Positions 1 through 5,545 are shown, numbered from the stretch's first letter. The stretch: DNA of 7,648 nucleotides from a bacterium (Candidatus Ratteibacteria) CG_4_9_14_3_um_filter_41_21 (GCA_002791075.1 PFWI01000246.1:1-7648), one strand, 5' to 3'. Notes: a model not told the origin generated them from the sequence alone. Numbers and translations are program-made.

Positions 1-24
1 TTTAATTGCATAGGAATTTCCTTT
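1..24 (-). promoter_or_regulatory. promoter-like element matching the one before glyS
   Basis: Read on the minus strand, these 24 bases match positions 5556-5579 (plus strand, immediately upstream of glyS) at 22 of 24 positions. The shared core is AAGGAAATTCCT, followed after three or four bases by CAATTAAA. The AGGAA-A-TTCCT part is a near-palindrome with 5-bp arms. In the glyS copy the ATG follows two bases after the match, so the equivalent gene here would be on the minus strand starting just left of the window. That is inference; the gene itself is not visible. It could instead be a conserved flank of the neighbouring repeats. Confidence 0.45.
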
Positions 25-28
25 TTCT

Positions 29-83
29 AACCACGAATTAACGCGAATTACTCTAATTCGTAAAATTCGATAAATTCGTGGTT
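29..83. repeat. facing pair of CACGAATT-type repeats, potential hairpin
   Basis: The arms AACCACGAATT (29-39) and AATTCGTGGTT (73-83) are perfect 11-bp inverted repeats. An inner stem CGAATTA (44-50) pairs with TAATTCG (54-60) around a 3-nt loop. The plus-strand unit has CACGAATTAA then CGCGAATTAC, and the minus-strand unit has three CGAATT copies about 10 nt apart. On the plus strand the structure is followed by TTTT and further T-rich sequence. On the minus strand, the direction pgk is transcribed, it is followed by AGAAAAAGG, so it does not look like an intrinsic terminator for pgk. Confidence 0.7.
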
Positions 84-120
84 TTATAACTTGAATTTTT
101 TAATTTTTCTTTCATGTCTT

Positions 121-143
121 CTTTATTTCGTGATTTCGTGGTA
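121..143 (-). repeat. CACGAATT-type repeat, 8-nt spaced variant
   Basis: On the minus strand this reads as a TACCAC end followed by two tandem CACGAAAT units exactly 8 nt apart. It is a diverged member of the same family as 29-83, 2407-2436 and 5398-5427. Confidence 0.6.
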
Positions 144-147
144 GTCT

Positions 148-185
148 GTTTTTTAATCTGCGGAAATCTGCGTCCATCTGTGGTT
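148..185 (-). repeat. GCAGAT-type repeat abutting the pgk stop
   Basis: On the minus strand the unit begins AACCACAGATGG and continues with two further GCAGAT copies, so CAGAT occurs three times with a 10-nt period. A short A-run follows. It begins right after the pgk stop codon and would be transcribed as the start of the pgk 3' untranslated region. I recall near-identical repeats from many environmental bacterial genomes, but that is memory, not a search. Confidence 0.65.
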
Positions 186-1376
186 TCATTTCTTTTGCAG
201 AGCGGCAATACCCGGTAAAACCTTACCTTCTAAAAATTCCAAAGATGCTCCTCCTCCCGTAGAAAGATGTCCTATCTTTTCGGCAACTCCTGCTTTCTTC
301 ACCGCAGCGAGAGAGTCCCCGCCGCCAACAACGCTGTAGGCAGAAGCAGAGCCGAGAGCATGCGCAATTTCCATGGTGCCTCTGGCAAACGGTTCTATTT
401 CAAAAACACCCATTGGTCCATTCCAGAATACAGTTTTTGCTCTGCTGATACATCCTTTATATTCTTCAATCGCCTTAGGACCAATATCTACTCCAATCCA
501 ACCGGCGGGAATGGCTCCTCTTTCCGTGGTAAGATACTTACTATCCGCAGCAATTTTAGTAGCAATCGTATGGTCAAGCGGAGTATGAAATTCAATCCTT
601 TTTTTACGGGCATCCTCTAAGATTGTTTTTACCAAATCAAGTTTATCATATTCGACCTGCGAATTTCCCACATCCCAATTTTTTGCTTTGATAAAAGTAT
701 AAGCAAGAGCTCCGCCTAAAATAACCATATCTATCCGAGCTAATAAATTTTTGACTACTCCGGCTTTATCCGAAACTTTTGCTCCTCCCAGAATAAACAG
801 AAACGGTCTTTCCGGTTTTTCTAAAAGTTTGCTTAGAATAGCAACTTCTTTTTCCAGGAGAAATCCTGCCGCCGAAGGAAGGTACCCTGTAATTCCAACC
901 GTGGAGGAATGAGCGCGATGGGAAGTGCCAAAAGCATCATTTACGTAGGATTCGGCGAGTCGAGCCAAGCTTTTAGAAAATTCCTTTTCATTTTTCTCCT
1001 CTTCAGGATGAAATCTTAAATTCTCCAGTAAAAGAATTTCTCCTCCCTTCATTTTTTTAACTAAATTTTCTGTCTCTGAACCAACAGAATCAGGAGCTAA
1101 AGCAACCGATTGGCCTAAAAGTTCCTCCAGGGGTTTTTTTATCGAAGCCAGCCTTAATTTCTCAACAATTTTTCCTTGGGGCCGGCCAAGATGGGACGCC
1201 AGAATAATTCGGCATCTCTTTTCCAATAGGTAATTAATTGTGGGAAGGGCCATTTTTATCCTGGTATCATCGCTTACCCGGCCTTTTTCATCAAAAGGAA
1301 CGTTAAAATCAACCCTGAGCAAGACCTTTTTTTCTTCTAACGCCAGTTCTTTTACGCCGGTAATTTTATTTTCCAT
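186..1376 (-). CDS. pgk: phosphoglycerate kinase
   Basis: Cytosolic glycolytic enzyme that transfers phosphate between 1,3-bisphosphoglycerate and ADP, giving 3-phosphoglycerate and ATP. The 396-residue protein is full length for bacterial Pgk. Visible family motifs in order: LLRVDFNVP near residues 19-27 (substrate-binding signature), SHLGRPQG at 61-68, LLLENLRFHPEE at 116-126, YVNDAFGTSHRAHSS at 144-158, GGAKVSDK at 197-204, FWNGPMGVFE at 317-326 and the nucleotide-loop region GGGDSLAAV and STGGGASLE near 351-380. The ATG lies three bases after the gap stop. A purine-rich stretch with GGGGAAAGG inside the end of gap can serve as ribosome binding site. It is co-transcribed with gap, which makes its substrate. 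No missing catalytic segment or frame damage is seen. The stop codon directly touches a dispersed repeat. Identification is secure. Confidence 0.98.
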   Translation of the reverse strand: MENKITGVKELALEEKKVLLRVDFNVPFDEKGRVSDDTRIKMALPTINYLLEKRCRIILASHLGRPQGKIVEKLRLASIKKPLEELLGQSVALAPDSVGSETENLVKKMKGGEILLLENLRFHPEEEKNEKEFSKSLARLAESYVNDAFGTSHRAHSSTVGITGYLPSAAGFLLEKEVAILSKLLEKPERPFLFILGGAKVSDKAGVVKNLLARIDMVILGGALAYTFIKAKNWDVGNSQVEYDKLDLVKTILEDARKKRIEFHTPLDHTIATKIAADSKYLTTERGAIPAGWIGVDIGPKAIEEYKGCISRAKTVFWNGPMGVFEIEPFARGTMEIAHALGSASAYSVVGGGDSLAAVKKAGVAEKIGHLSTGGGASLEFLEGKVLPGIAALQKK

Positions 1377-1379
1377 TTT

Positions 1380-2393
1380 TTATAACCTTTCCCCTACGTA
1401 TTTGATAACGTCAATGGTTCGGCAAGAATATCCCCATTCATTATCGTACCAGCAAAGGACTTTAACCATATTGCCTCTCATTACTCGCGTAGAGAGAGCG
1501 TCAATCACCGCAGAACAACTATTTCCCACAAAATCTCTGGAGACCAACGGCTCTTCGGTATATCCCAAAATCCCTTTCATTTCACCTTCGGATGCTTTTT
1601 TGAAAGCATTATTTATTTCCTCTACCGTTACATTCTTTTTTACAATAATCGTGATATCCGAGAGAGAAACATCAGGAGTGGGAACACGCATCGCCATTCC
1701 GTCAAATTTCCCTTTAAGGGAGGGAATAATTTCGGTTACGGCGATGGCGGCATTGGTGCTGGTAGGAATAATTGAAAGGCCGGCGGCCCGGGCACGCCTC
1801 AAATCCTTATGCGCAAAATCCAAAATGCACTGGTCATTAGTATAGGAATGAATCGTGGTCATCAAAGATTTTTCCACCCCAAAATTATCCTCAAGAACCT
1901 TCATTGCCGGGGTTAAACTATTGGTTGTGCAGGAAGCGTTGGAAATAATATGGTGCCTGGAAGAATCATACTCTTTTTCATTAATGCCCACATTGATCAT
2001 AATACTGTCTTCTCCGCTACCCTTATAAGCCGCGGTAAGAACGACCTTTTTTGCTCCTGCGGCAAGATGTTTGCGGCAATCTTCAAGTTTAGTAAAGCGA
2101 CCCGTAGACTCAACTACTAAATCCACATTTAAATTTTTCCAGGGAAGTTCAGACGGCTCCTTAATTGCTAAAACTTTTATCTCTTTTCCCTTAATCACCA
2201 AAGCATTTTCTTGCGCTTCTACCTCTTCAGAAAGTTTGCCGAAGATAGAATCATATTTAAGAAGATGCGCTAAGGTCTTGCTGTCGGTTAAATCGTTAAT
2301 TGCCACAAACTCCAAATTTCCCTCATTTTTGCTCAATGCGGCTCGTAATACTAATCTCCCAATTCTCCCAAAACCATTAATTCCTATTTTCAT
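1380..2393 (-). CDS. gap: glyceraldehyde-3-phosphate dehydrogenase (type I)
   Basis: Oxidises glyceraldehyde 3-phosphate with NAD(P)+ and phosphate to 1,3-bisphosphoglycerate, the substrate of the next gene product, Pgk. The 337-residue length is typical. The N-terminal Rossmann motif GINGFGRIGR is at 4-13 and AINDL at 31-35, whose Asp34 is the residue usually linked to NAD preference. The catalytic signature SNASCTTN is at 151-158 (Cys155), with the partner His182 in TTIHSYT. HKDLRRARAA at 195-204, RVPTPDVSLSD at 236-246 and WYDNEWGYSCR at 315-325 complete the fold. Two positions look unusual from memory of the family: Asn214 in TSTNAA, where the phosphate-binding loop normally has Gly, and Phe-Ala at 193-194 where NAD-type enzymes often have Leu-Pro. 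The start MKIGINGFG is the standard N-terminus; a GGGG run lies 4 nt upstream of the ATG. First gene of the gap-pgk operon. Confidence 0.97.
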   Translation of the reverse strand: MKIGINGFGRIGRLVLRAALSKNEGNLEFVAINDLTDSKTLAHLLKYDSIFGKLSEEVEAQENALVIKGKEIKVLAIKEPSELPWKNLNVDLVVESTGRFTKLEDCRKHLAAGAKKVVLTAAYKGSGEDSIMINVGINEKEYDSSRHHIISNASCTTNSLTPAMKVLEDNFGVEKSLMTTIHSYTNDQCILDFAHKDLRRARAAGLSIIPTSTNAAIAVTEIIPSLKGKFDGMAMRVPTPDVSLSDITIIVKKNVTVEEINNAFKKASEGEMKGILGYTEEPLVSRDFVGNSCSAVIDALSTRVMRGNMVKVLCWYDNEWGYSCRTIDVIKYVGERL

Positions 2394-2397
2394 TTTT

Positions 2398-2401
2398 CCC
2401 C
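2398..2401 (-). promoter_or_regulatory. ribosome binding site of gap
   Basis: On the minus strand a purine tract AAGGAAAAAGGGG ends four bases before the gap ATG. The GGGG core is a plausible Shine-Dalgarno, though the spacing is slightly short. Its upstream end touches the dispersed repeat at 2407-2436. Confidence 0.55.
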
Positions 2402-2406
2402 TTTTT

Positions 2407-2436
2407 CCTTGTGTTTATTCGTGTTAATTCGTGGTT
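2407..2436 (-). repeat. CACGAATT-type repeat in the gap 5' leader
   Basis: On the minus strand the unit starts AACCACGAATTAA and continues with CACGAATAAA and CACAAGG, giving three CAC-led units 10 nt apart. It lies between the predicted gap -10 box (2448-2453) and the gap ribosome binding site, so it would make up most of the roughly 48-nt untranslated leader. Confidence 0.7.
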
Positions 2437-2447
2437 ATATTCTGATT

Positions 2448-2476
2448 ATTCTATCATTTTTATTTTTTTTCGTCAA
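2448..2476 (-). promoter_or_regulatory. sigma70-type promoter of gap-pgk
   Basis: On the minus strand TTGACG (2471-2476) and TAGAAT (2448-2453) are separated by exactly 17 bp, each matching the consensus hexamer at 5 of 6 positions. Transcription would begin near 2441. The -35 box overlaps the palindrome CAATTAATTG (2475-2484), which could be an operator; that part is inference. The promoter begins 14 bp after the comF stop, so gap can be driven independently of comF. Confidence 0.75.
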
Positions 2477-2490
2477 TTAATTGCATCTAT

Positions 2491-3135
2491 TTATTTGGCA
2501 AAAGTAAGCACAAAAACTTTTTTTGCCTTTGCTTCTTTCAATATTTTTTTACACTCTTCTGTCGTAGCGCCCGTAGTATAGACATCGTCAATAAGTAAAA
2601 TGTTTTTGCCGTAAAAAGAAAAAGGCCTTCTGGCTCTAAAAGCGCCCTTCAGATTTCTTAAGCGTTCTGCTTTTGAAATCAGGGTTTGCGAAGGAGTATT
2701 TCTGATGCGGAGAAGATTAGATGACCAGGGAAGGTTGAGAATCTTTTTCATTCTCTCGGCAATGAGTTCAGCCTGATTAAATCCCCTTTCTCTCTTTCTG
2801 ACTCGGTGTAGAGGAACCGGGACAATAAAATCAATATTCCGGGAATTGAAGTTTTTTTTATAAAAATCTGCTAAAATTGTTCCCGGAATTACCGCGAGAA
2901 ATCTTTTCTTTTTATATTTCAAATTATGGACGATCTTTTTAACGATTCCCTCATATCTGCAGACCGCATAAGTATCGGACTTTATTTCGGTGCTATAAAA
3001 ATGAAGTTGGGGAAAGCAATTTTTACATAAAGGAAAACCTGCTTTACGGGGAGAAAGTTTTTCTCCGCATCCCGCACAGTGAAGAGGGAAGAGTAAATTA
3101 AGAAATCCTGCGTTTAAAAACTTAAATAATTTCAT
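2491..3135 (-). CDS. comF: ComF family phosphoribosyltransferase-like protein
   Basis: ComF/ComFC-family proteins resemble type I phosphoribosyltransferases with an N-terminal zinc-binding segment. Some act in DNA uptake, but the biochemical role is unsettled and no other competence gene is present here. The 214-residue protein has two Cys pairs, C20-x-x-C23 and C37-x-x-C40, as expected for the zinc finger. It then has NLKYKKKRFLA at 71-81, VPVPLHRVRKRERGFNQAE at 105-123 and TPSQTLISKAERLRNLKGAF at 147-166. The PRPP-binding loop LLIDDVYTTGAT is at 180-191. Length and motif order are normal. The ATG has no Shine-Dalgarno. A TATAAA box lies 8 nt upstream on the minus strand, suggesting a leaderless or very short leader transcript. 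It is divergent from lptF and precedes the gap promoter. Family assignment is firm, function less so. Confidence 0.93.
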   Translation of the reverse strand: MKLFKFLNAGFLNLLFPLHCAGCGEKLSPRKAGFPLCKNCFPQLHFYSTEIKSDTYAVCRYEGIVKKIVHNLKYKKKRFLAVIPGTILADFYKKNFNSRNIDFIVPVPLHRVRKRERGFNQAELIAERMKKILNLPWSSNLLRIRNTPSQTLISKAERLRNLKGAFRARRPFSFYGKNILLIDDVYTTGATTEECKKILKEAKAKKVFVLTFAK

Positions 3136-3143
3136 TAACGGGA

Positions 3144-3149
3144 TTTATA
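3144..3149 (-). promoter_or_regulatory. candidate -10 box of comF
   Basis: TATAAA on the minus strand lies eight bases upstream of the comF ATG. A poor -35 candidate (TTCATT) sits 16 bp further upstream, over the lptF start codon. If used, transcription starts at or next to the comF ATG. It lies directly beside the lptF extended -10 box, so the two promoters would compete for the same DNA. Confidence 0.35.
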
Positions 3150-3158
3150 TGGTAAAAT
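3150..3158 (+). promoter_or_regulatory. extended -10 promoter of lptF
   Basis: TGG followed by TAAAAT (3153-3158) fits an extended -10 element (TGn then a hexamer matching consensus at 5 of 6). There is no good -35. The lptF ATG at 3167 lies 9 nt downstream of the box with no Shine-Dalgarno between, so the predicted transcript is leaderless or nearly so. Confidence 0.5.
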
Positions 3159-3166
3159 AAAAAATA

Positions 3167-4249
3167 ATGAAGATTTTAAAGTTATATTTCCTCCGTGAAG
3201 AAACCGCCCCTTTTTTTATAGGAGTGGTTTTCTTTATTTTTATGTTCTCTCTGGGAAATATCTTAAAACTGGCCGAACTCTTTGTCAAGAGAACTGCCAG
3301 TTTCTCTTTTCTTCTGAAATTTTTTTGGAATTTATCCGTAGGTTCTTTGAATTTTAGCGTGCCTTTGGCTATCTTTGCCGCTACTCTCATGGCTTTCGCA
3401 AGATTTTCCGCTGATGACGAAATTTTGGCGGTCTCCTCCTCCGGAATAAACCCGTATTCCCTCCTTTCCCCTTTCCTGGTCATTGGTCTTCTTCTTTCTT
3501 TCTTCACTTTTCACCTTAATAGTGTAACTTCGCCGAGATTAGAATTTAATAGCAGAAAAATTATCGCTGAGTTAGAAATTAAACGTCCCGCTGACCTTAT
3601 CCAGGAGGGGACCTTTATCCGTGATTTCAAAAATATGATTCTCTTTGTCGGAAAGGTCAAAGACGAGAAACTTTTTGACGTTACCATTTATAAATCTAAT
3701 GACCAGGAAATTTCTACAATCAAAGCAGAGCAGGGGACCTTTTCTCTGGTTCAGCAAGGAATCGCTCTTTTCCTTCAGGATGGATTTACGCAGAATTATA
3801 ATTTAATCCATCCAGAAGAATTTACCGGTTTAAAATTCAAGGTATACAATCTTCTGCTTAAAAAAACCTCGCCTTCTTCGGGGAAAAAATCGCTCTCCAA
3901 GAAGATTAGAGAATATACTCTGGAAGAATTGCTCAGAGAAAAGAAAAACTGGCAGAAAAAAGGAATAAAAAATAGAGAAATTTTAACCGAAATTCAGAAA
4001 CGCATTTCCTTCTCTTTTGCTCCTTTTATTTTTATCCTCCTGGGCATTCCCCTGGGGATTATGGTCAAGCATTCAGGAAAATTTTTGGATTTTGGCATTG
4101 TTTCCCTGGTTATTTTCCTTTATTATCTTCTTTTAACCGTAGGGGAAATATTGAGCAAGAAATTTCTTGCGCCATCGTTACTTTGGCTGCCTAACATTAT
4201 CCTGGGGGCAGTCGGTCTTTTTCTCTTAACCAAGAAGGTAAAAAGATGA
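3167..4249 (+). CDS. lptF: LPS export permease, LptF/LptG (YjgP/YjgQ) family, first copy
   Basis: Inner-membrane subunit of the LptB2FG transporter, which extracts lipopolysaccharide from the inner membrane and passes it to the periplasmic LptC/A bridge. The 360-residue protein has the family layout: hydrophobic segments near 13-35, 60-80 and 99-119, a polar periplasmic beta-jellyroll region near 125-245, then three more segments near 281-300, 308-328 and 337-355. Family stretches visible are DDEILAVSSSGINPYSLL (83-100), in which the cytoplasmic loop contacts LptB, and ISFSFAPFIFILLGIPLGI (280-298). The gene overlaps lptG by 4 bp (ATGA), so translation is probably coupled. Which copy is the true LptF rather than LptG rests on gene order and on the more LptG-like second protein. 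No LptB, LptC or LptA gene is in the window. Confidence 0.93.
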   Translation: MKILKLYFLREETAPFFIGVVFFIFMFSLGNILKLAELFVKRTASFSFLLKFFWNLSVGSLNFSVPLAIFAATLMAFARFSADDEILAVSSSGINPYSLLSPFLVIGLLLSFFTFHLNSVTSPRLEFNSRKIIAELEIKRPADLIQEGTFIRDFKNMILFVGKVKDEKLFDVTIYKSNDQEISTIKAEQGTFSLVQQGIALFLQDGFTQNYNLIHPEEFTGLKFKVYNLLLKKTSPSSGKKSLSKKIREYTLEELLREKKNWQKKGIKNREILTEIQKRISFSFAPFIFILLGIPLGIMVKHSGKFLDFGIVSLVIFLYYLLLTVGEILSKKFLAPSLLWLPNIILGAVGLFLLTKKVKR

Positions 4250-5292
4250 AAATAACCGACCGTTATATTGCCAAAGAATTTATTAAGCCTTTTTTTATCT
4301 CGCTTTTTATTTTTATCTTCCTTTATCTTCTCGTTCAATTTCTGGGGGAACTGGGGGACGCTTTAAAAGAGAAACAAAAACTTTACCTCCTTTTCAAGAA
4401 TTATCTTATGCGCATTCCCTCGGTTTTTGTTCAGCTTTCTCCCATCGCTATCCTTATCTCTTTCCTTCTGGTTCTGGGAGGTTTCTCCAGATACAATGAA
4501 ATTGTTGCCTTTGGAACTTCTGGAATCAGCCTCCACAGGATTCTGCTTCCATTTTTAGTTTTTGGGTTTATTCTTTCGGGAATTTCTTTCTTCGTCAACG
4601 ATAGAATAGTTCCTCCGCTTTCTTTGAAAATTGAAAAGAGCGAAGAAAAAGTTTCTAATCTTACTTTTCGGACTAAAGAGAAAATGTTGTATGCCAGACT
4701 ATTTGACAAGAAAAAAGGTGCGTTCTTTGACCTGCAGATTTTAAGTTATGAAAATAGAACTTTAAAAAGAAGTCTTAACGCCAAAGAATCATTTTATTTA
4801 CATAATGAAACCTGGATTCTGAAAGACGGAATAAGCCGGAACTTTGACGGTGAAGACAATTGCATCTCCCAAAATAAGTTTGATTCTTTAAAGATAAATC
4901 TGGGAATAAATCCGGAGACTCTTTTAATCGGATACCGCAAGAGCGAACAACTCTCTTTCAGCCAACTTCTTTCTTACTTAAGAAAATTGCGGAGCGACGG
5001 AATTTATCCTGCAGTTCAATTGGTTGACCTCCATGCTAAAATTGCGTTTCCCCTGATTAACCTGATTATTCTCTTCCTGGGGCTTCCTCTCTTTTTTTCC
5101 TCTCATCTACCCACGAACAAACCTTTTGGGATCGGTTTTTCCATCTTAGCTTGCATTCTTTATTACTGGATTTTCTCCTTGGGAATAGCCTTAGGAAAGG
5201 AAGGACTGTTGTATCCCTTTTTAGGAGCATGGTTTGCTAATTTTTTCTTTGGCGCAATCGGCCTTTTCTTTCTTGCTTCGATGAGAAGATAA
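4246..5292 (+). CDS. lptG: LPS export permease, LptF/LptG family, second copy (LptG-like)
   Basis: Partner permease of LptF in the LPS export complex of the inner membrane. The 348 residues contain six hydrophobic segments near 13-34, 60-80, 97-118, 266-287, 293-313 and 320-343, with the periplasmic jellyroll between the third and fourth. The cytoplasmic loop YNEIVAFGTSGISLHRIL (83-100) is the counterpart of the LptB-contacting region. SYLRKLRSDG (243-252), followed by VDLHAKIAFPLINLI (260-274), resembles the LptG signature before the fourth segment. The ATG overlaps the lptF stop, and AAGAAGG lies 7 nt upstream (4232-4238) as a reasonable Shine-Dalgarno. It is the last gene of the pair; a promoter-like sequence begins at its stop codon's next base. 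No truncation or frame damage is seen. Confidence 0.93.
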   Translation: MKITDRYIAKEFIKPFFISLFIFIFLYLLVQFLGELGDALKEKQKLYLLFKNYLMRIPSVFVQLSPIAILISFLLVLGGFSRYNEIVAFGTSGISLHRILLPFLVFGFILSGISFFVNDRIVPPLSLKIEKSEEKVSNLTFRTKEKMLYARLFDKKKGAFFDLQILSYENRTLKRSLNAKESFYLHNETWILKDGISRNFDGEDNCISQNKFDSLKINLGINPETLLIGYRKSEQLSFSQLLSYLRKLRSDGIYPAVQLVDLHAKIAFPLINLIILFLGLPLFFSSHLPTNKPFGIGFSILACILYYWIFSLGIALGKEGLLYPFLGAWFANFFFGAIGLFFLASMRR

Positions 5293-5322
5293 TTGACTTA
5301 AACAACTCTTGTAGGCTAAAAT
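5293..5322 (+). promoter_or_regulatory. sigma70-type promoter immediately after lptG
   Basis: TTGACT (5293-5298) and TAAAAT (5317-5322) are 18 bp apart and each matches consensus at 5 of 6. It starts at the base after the lptG stop codon. The next gene, glyS, begins 260 bp further on, and the space is filled with repeats. It may be an older glyS promoter separated from its gene by repeat insertion, or may transcribe a long repeat-containing glyS leader. No activity can be shown from sequence alone. Confidence 0.45.
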
Positions 5323-5354
5323 AAATTTGAATTATACAACCACAGAAAAGATTT

Positions 5355-5381
5355 CACCACAGAGTCACGGAGGACACAGAG
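5355..5381 (+). repeat. CACAGAG-type repeat, left arm
   Basis: An ACCAC end leads three GAG-containing units (CACAGAGT, CACGGAGGA, CACAGAG) spaced 8-9 nt. It matches the reverse complement of 5511-5537 at 21 of 27 positions, so the two can act as arms of a large imperfect palindrome. Confidence 0.7.
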
Positions 5382-5397
5382 TAAAGATTAAAATGGT

Positions 5398-5427
5398 AAC
5401 CACGAATTTCTCGAATTTCACGAATTA
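5398..5427 (+). repeat. CACGAATT-type repeat, 9-nt period
   Basis: After AAC, three units CACGAATTT, CTCGAATTT and CACGAATTA follow with an exact 9-nt period. It is the same family as 29-83 and 2407-2436, and is placed inside the CACAGAG-type inverted pair. Confidence 0.72.
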
Positions 5428-5434
5428 AAACATG

Positions 5435-5494
5435 TGTCATTCTGAGTGAAACGAAGAATCTCAATAAGAGACCCTTCATTAACATTCAGGGTGA
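5435..5494 (+). repeat. GTCATTCTGAG-type hairpin repeat
   Basis: TGTCATTCTGAG at the left and TTCAGGGTGA (5485-5494) at the right form an outer stem of 10 pairs (5437-5446 with 5485-5494), three of them G-U, in a plus-strand RNA. An inner stem GAAGAATCTC (5453-5462) with GAGACCCTTC (5468-5477) pairs at 8 of 10 around loop AATAA. This type of element (GTCATTCTGAG...GAAGAATCTC) is, from memory, common between genes in many environmental bacterial genomes. Confidence 0.7.
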
Positions 5495-5510
5495 TTACTT
5501 TATAGTAGTT

Positions 5511-5537
5511 CTCCGTGTTCTCTGTGTCTCCGTGGTA
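5511..5537 (-). repeat. CACAGAG-type repeat, right arm (inverted)
   Basis: On the minus strand it starts TACCACGGAGACACAGAG and continues to a third GAG unit. It is the inverted partner of 5355-5381, and its plus-strand end GTGGTA closes the cluster. Confidence 0.7.
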
Positions 5538-5545
5538 GATTAGTT

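Larger units (their letters stand above)
29..185. repeat. cluster of short dispersed repeats downstream of pgk
   Basis: This non-coding cluster occupies nearly all of the stretch left of pgk. It starts with AACCAC (29-34) and ends with GTGGTT (180-185), so its outer ends are inverted copies of each other. Inside are two facing CACGAATT-type units (29-83), another such unit on the minus strand (121-143), and a GCAGAT-type unit on the minus strand (148-185). The right end directly abuts the pgk stop codon (186-188). No convincing target-site duplication is visible beside the ends. Positions 84-120 are plain AT-rich sequence in which I see no feature. Confidence 0.75.
5338..5537. repeat. nested cluster of dispersed repeats between lptG and glyS
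   Basis: This 200-bp cluster begins AACCAC (5338-5343) and ends GTGGTA (5532-5537), so its outer ends are near-inverted like those of the cluster at 29-185. In order it holds a truncated AACCACAGAAAAG copy, a CACAGAG-type unit (5355-5381), a CACGAATT-type unit (5398-5427), a GTCATTCTGAG hairpin (5435-5494) and an inverted CACAGAG-type unit (5511-5537). The only reading frames are tiny and consist of repeat sequence. It makes up most of the non-coding space upstream of glyS. Confidence 0.75.

Noticed and set aside
29..83. Intrinsic terminator for the gap-pgk operon
   Set aside because: In the pgk transcription direction the hairpin is AT-rich and followed by A-rich rather than T-rich sequence. 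It might act on the other strand, but no gene there is known.
54..113. Tiny minus-strand frame starting MKEKLKN with a purine-rich upstream stretch
   Set aside because: It ends after about 20 codons inside the CACGAATT-type repeat and most of its residues (TTNLSNFTN) are just translated repeat.
267..620. Plus-strand open frame inside pgk, with similar frames at 1240-1845 and 2071-2427
   Set aside because: They lie antisense to certain pgk and gap coding sequence, show no recognisable motif and no ribosome binding site, and are explained as shadow frames.
2475..2484. CAATTAATTG palindrome as a comF terminator
   Set aside because: The stem is only five A/T-rich pairs and, on the comF strand, the sequence after it is A-rich; it fits better as part of the gap promoter.
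5394..5429. Tiny plus-strand frame MVTTNFSNFTN upstream of glyS
   Set aside because: It is entirely repeat sequence, has no ribosome binding site, and its 9-nt periodicity explains the protein pattern.
5338..5537. CRISPR-like array
   Set aside because: The repeated words are short and imperfect with 8-10 nt spacing and inverted copies; there are no direct repeats with unique spacers and no cas genes.
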